From NCBI GenBank assembly GCA_963669155.1, contig OZ022580.1, positions 23,099,512 through 23,163,511 of the forward strand: a DNA stretch of 64,000 nt, read 5' to 3'. The notes beneath the pieces are model-generated. The model ran no database searches. It saw only the letters and a list, made by a program, of their open reading frames with translations, and was not told where the DNA came from. How positions within the stretch are numbered: the first letter of the stretch is position 1; every line of letters starts with the position of its first letter. The stretch comes from Arbacia lixula. Taxonomy: Eukaryota > Echinodermata > Echinoidea > Arbacioida > Arbaciidae. Of this stretch, positions 52,747-58,700 are shown in pieces. Position numbers and translations under genes: made by a program.

Positions 52747-55703
52747 TCTTTCTTTCTCTCTCTGGCTCTCTCTCTCTCTCTCTCTCTCTCCCCCTCTCTC
52801 TCTCTGTCTCCCTGTCTCTCTGTGTCTCCCTTCCTTTCTCCCTTCTCCCTATTATACACAGACTACAATGGCTTAAATATTCCCCCTTCACTGACCTGAA
52901 AATAATTGATTCAGAACCATATTGGGATATGGAAAAACTCATTCAAAAACAAAATTACACTAACGTTATCTAATGTCTATGGCATTAGATTCTGCATCGC
53001 AACCAACAATATAATATGTACAAATGTCTTAGCGCTTTATTGTTTTCTCTTTCCTCCAGGTTTGATCATGAGCCTAACCCGTACATGCTCCGTCAATGAT
53101 CAGGTGCAAGGCATTGTGGGAGTTGATATCAACATGGCAGACATTTTGGAAGATGTGACCTATTTTGAGGAGGGCAAGAGGTCTTACGCATTCATGATTG
53201 ACAATCAAGGTAAGAGCATTTTGTGGAGTTAGGCAAAGCTACTTATGAATCATTAATATCTTTGTTTGTTATACATTTGTATCAAAGAATGAAAAAAGCC
53301 AAGCAAGAACAGACATTGAGAACAAGCTATTGAAATAACAGAAGGAACATTTCAAAGACAAGAGGGGTGTTTCACCAAGCTGTTCGTAAGTTACGAACGA
53401 CTTTACGAACGACTGGTGATCCCTTCTTGTGCTAAATGCGATACCATACTTTGCTCATTGAGAATCTGATTAAGCACAAGAAGGGATCACCAGTCGTTCG
53501 TAAAGTCATTCTTAACTTACGAACGGCTTGGTGAAACATCCCCAAGGTGTCCCATTTGCACAAGTCATGAAACTTGGCAGGAACAAGCAGTATGTGGGTG
53601 ACACAGATGACATCTAACATTTCTTTTGTCTGCAGGTCTGACCATCATGCACCCATCACTGCCAAAGCCCTCGCTTGTCAGCGAGCAGCCAATCTTCACC
53701 AGCATCAAACACTTTGAGCAGGCTGTGGGGTTTGAAGAACTCCAGGAGGTTATGCTCCGGTATGAGATTAACCCTTGACCTTAACCTAGTGTAGACATGT
53801 GTGATGTTACGAGGGATATGTGTTGTGGAAATGTAGTAAGGCCTTTGTCCAAAGTAGTCAAGATGAAGTCACTTTGAAGTGAAGCAGATAAAGAGTAACT
53901 TATTTATTTATTTTTTAGTAATTTGAGTTCTAGATGTGCTTATATTTGTGTGTGTTTGTTTCATTGCAACATTCAGGAACAGTCAGGACTGTGATAATAC
54001 AGTAGTGAAGCAGATTAAGAGAGATTTGAGGTGTAATTTAGTAATCAGAGTTCTTTATGTAATATATGTGTAATATATTTATTTGTGTTCTGTCATTTAT
54101 GTTTCATTGTAACATTCTGCAATTTGTCTCTGATACAGGGAAAAGTCAGGAACTGTGATTTTACCAGTTTCTGCCAACAGGACAGAGCTTGCAAAGTACT
54201 CATGGAAACATGTAAGTATCTATGTCTTGACATTTCCATTGCCAGTATTGTTTTGAGAAGCATTTATTTCATTTATTTACGTATGCTACAGTTGTATGTG
54301 TGCTGAAGTTTTGTACACAAGGCATAGGGCACTTTGCAATATTTTCTTTTGAATAGTTTTATATCACAAGATCTCACTACTCTTCAAATGTTATACTTCA
54401 CAAGGAATCACACATGTGGTTCTTAATTACTACTTATGTATTTCTAAAATACCAGTGATTTATCGCTATGAGATGTATATTTTTTTTCACATTACCCTGA
54501 TTTTCAAACAAGAGTGGGATATAGATGTTCTTTGAATGTTTCCATGGTGAGAGTGTACTAATAAATACTATTTATAAAATAGCGAAACTTTCGGTAACAC
54601 CATGTGGTTGTATTCTTTCGGATAATTGGCCCACTTATGGGGTGAAGAAAGGAAAGGAAAGTGAAAAGTGGGAAAAAAAGTGGTGAATTTTTATATTTTA
54701 TAACACTTACACAAGACTATTTTGAGCTTTAGTTTTCGGTGTTTTAAACCGAAAATAAATGGGATGGAATGGAGGTAGTAGAAGAGGGTGGGTGTTGATG
54801 AAAGTTGTGAACTAGTAACAAAGTAGTGATAAAGAGAAAAGAAAGAAAAGAAAATGAGAAAAGTGTAGAAAAGTTATAGTCAGTTCTGCAACTAACTATA
54901 GGTTTCTTTCAAAATCTGAAAGAGGGAGTATCAGTCTCGACGTTTCAGGCAGTGTGCTCTGTCCGTCATCCGGAGAATAACTCGAAGAAACTAACGAGCG
55001 CGCCGGAATGGGACATGTTATCAAGGCAGAATGGTCCTGCCATTCCATCCTGTAATCTTTTTTCCCTCCTTTCCCTTACTTTGGCTGTTTCCATTCCTAT
55101 GTTTTTCACAGGTCGATGGGACTCCATTCACAGTGGGCACTGTTATCATCATTGAAGACAAAGAGGCACTCAACCTCAGATACTCAAATGGTAAGATACT
55201 GTGACTTTCGCCCTCTCTACTCTCTCTGGTTTGTTTCTTTTCTCGGACAGTCTCGGAGGAGCTCTTTTCAGAGCTATTCTGAAATAATAATCCCTAATTC
55301 TTTTAACTCTTTATGTGGCACTTGTCCTTTTTTTTTCATGTGATACACATAAATCCATTGAGCAACAGTTAATCTGCCAAATAGGGATTAAAGGACTATC
55401 ATAAAGGTGTACCATAAAATACATTGTATGATAAGAAAGAGCAAAACGTTTACATGAAAGCAAAGTAAAACAAAGTGTTTGGAATTGTTTAGAGCCTGTC
55501 ATCACTAGAAAGGTCTCTTACCTTAATGGAAGAGTGATAGAGCAAAGCTGTTGGAAGAGATTCCAGTTGTTCATTCCTGAAACTTGTGTCTTTCTATCTT
55601 ATCTATCTGTCTCTCTATCTACATGTATCTCTCTATCAAGATACCTAGCTATCTCTATCTCTCTATCTATTCTCTCTCTATGTCTCTATCCATTTATTTA
55701 TTA

Positions 55704-55770
<67 letters not shown>

Positions 55771-58700
55771 CATATATATCCATATATATCCATATATATA
55801 TCCATATCCATTTATTTATCTCTCTCTCTTTATATATATATATATGTCTATCTCTCGATCTCTTCTTACCTTAATACCTATTTATATATGTACCTCTCTC
55901 TCCATCCTTTCATCATTCCATGAATTATGTCCATCTATCCATCAATCTAAATGTATTCATTCATACATTTTTCAACAGTACCCCCTGGTGACAGCCTGAC
56001 CTACCATCGATTGGATCTACTGCCCTCGCCCAACATGTGCATGCATCTCAAGCAGCTTGCGACGCTAGGTAAAACCTCCTCCTTTATCATCGATTATCAT
56101 TCTGGCATTGTATGGAAAACATTTTTTTTCGATATAGCGAATAACTATAAAATATCACTGTATGCGGCGCCATCATCTTTTTCGGCTGAATTCGTTGACC
56201 TGTATACTTCTGGTCTTGTTTTCTTTTCCCTGTGCTAGGAACCACTCTTTTAGTCAAGAAAGTTGTCAGTTCTACTAACAGTCATCTTCTGAAACATCGC
56301 GTACAAGCTGTCCATCATACAGTATACATGTAGTAGCAAATAAAGAAGGAATTTCTGTGGGAAAGTGGGTTACCGGGAAAGTGTTAATGGCAGTGTGATC
56401 GTTTGCACTGACCTATGAATATAACTGGAATCGTCGAGTTCACCACTGTACCCGCCAAAAATCTCAAAAGTATTAGAGCGCCATGCGGTGTGATGTTTTA
56501 TAATCATTGAGGATTGAGGATTGATTCAAAGGAGCTTCCTTTCAAGATGGATGTCATGAAAAACAAACATGCTGCTGGGGAGGGTTTGACCACATCGATT
56601 GAATTTTCCTAGCCAACGGTGGACAGTGTTTCATTTATAAACAACCAAAATCACAACTTAGAAAATCAATGAATGAAATACGTTTTAGAATATACCTTAT
56701 TATAAAATGTACCTTAAAAGAGAGGGGCACTTTTGTTATTCACAGGGGGCGCTTGTTTACATTGTAGGGGCTTAATCAGCTGAACACCCCCCTCAATGTT
56801 TTCACGCCCATTCTGCAACACAGGAAGATGTCACTGTGCGATTTCATGTCTTTCTTCTTTGTAGTCTTGCACAACTTATAAGACCAATCTATTGTGTTTG
56901 CTATTAAAATATTATATTTCACAATTTTTTAGGGGAAAGATTGTTATCTTTGTTACACTGCAAGTCTCCCTTCATTATGTTGTATCCTCCATTTACCTTT
57001 CTTGGTGTGCAGACGGCAGCAGTCTTCTCCTGTCAGCCAGTAGCTTTGCCTCCCCCTATGAGCACCTAAGCCAAGAGGAGACCAAGCTAGTGGTACAAGC
57101 CTACATGGCCTACCTCAGTGACAACACCAGACTCATAGCCAACCCAGGACTCAAGGTATCCATATTGTTGTTGTAGATGTTTTGTATTTGAATGCTCTTG
57201 ATGTACCTGAGCCAAGAAAAGACCAAGCTAGTGGTACAAGCCTACATGGCTTACCTCAGTGACAACACCAGACTCATAGCCAACCCAGGACTCAAGGTAT
57301 CCATGTTGTTGTTGTAGATGTTTTGTATTTGAATGCTCTTGATGTACCTGAGCCAAGAAGAGACCAAGCTAGTGGTACAAGCCTACATGGCTTACCTCAG
57401 TGACAACACCAGACTCATAGCCAACCCAGGACTCAAGGTATACATGTTGTTGTTGTAGTTGTTTTGTATTTGAATGCTCTTGGTGTACCTGAGCCAAGAA
57501 GAGACCAAGCTAGTAGTACAGACCTACATAAATTACCTCAGTGACAACACTAGACTCATAGCTCAAGGTATCCATGTTGTTGTAGATGTTTTGTATTTGA
57601 ATGCTCTTAATGAGACTAATCATGTTGTTGGGAAAATAAGCAAAGAAAAAGGACTCAAGATAGAAACTCGAACCTTGGATCTACTGCTTGTTGGGCAGCG
57701 ACCAGACTTCTGCTGGCCTCTGGCATTACCATGCTACTACATACATCACCAGGGCATTGATTACAGTGTCTTTTGTCTCTCCATTCATAACATCTGTGGA
57801 ATAACGTCTCCTTTTTATGTCTGCTGCCCTCAGGCAACGGTGAAGAATGATGTTGCAGCCACACGAGCCATTGAGAGGACCTGGATGAAGCAGATGCTCA
57901 AGAGCGACATCAATGAGTACATCGTGAGGAGGTACAGGCACTTTGATGGAATAGATTTTAATAGAATCTAATATAATTGAGATGAGTTCAGCTCAATAGA
58001 ATAACAAAGAATACAAGTATAATGAATGGATATATAAACATAAATGACTTAATGTGTGAAATGTACAGGAATAGTGAATGAATAGATGGATGGACGGATA
58101 ATTGTTTGCCTGGATGGATGGATCAGTAGTATAGGTAAAGCGAAAAAATGTGTTGGAGGGTTGATTTTACTTGCTGGTGACATCACAGCTTTGCCCGTTA
58201 CAGATAGTGATCATGAAGATTTGAACAGCCACAATCTTAACCGTAAGCCATAACCTTGTTACCACTTGTCCCATTTTGCTCAAAATTTGACTCATTTGTT
58301 TATCGGTAATTGGTTTTTCTGTATCTACTGATTACAAATATTTTTGGGTGTGGACTACCCCTCTGATATGTTCCTACATTCCTGCCCTTCCATTAGGTAT
58401 GTTGCTACTACAAGTGGAGTGGTTTGGGTCTACCCTGGAACTCTGATGTCAAAGACCTTTGACCCCGCCCGCCGACCATGGTAAGCCACCCCACATTTTC
58501 CTCTTTTTCTTCAAACAACAATGTGCATGATCAGTCGGCTTCTCCAAAGAATGTAATGCTTACATGGTTGATATCTATACATCTTTACTTGTATTAAGTA
58601 CAATATCATTTGTAAAATCTGACTTAAAGATTTTTCTTATCAAAATGAAATTTGTTTTTATTGTTTTGTAACAAATTGTTTTTAAAATTTCTAATGTTTT

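Noticed and set aside
57205-57600. Copies 2-4 of exon 17 as extra coding exons
   Set aside because: They have no proper acceptor, the 5' part is missing, and a nearby AG would break the reading frame. Listed as repeats.
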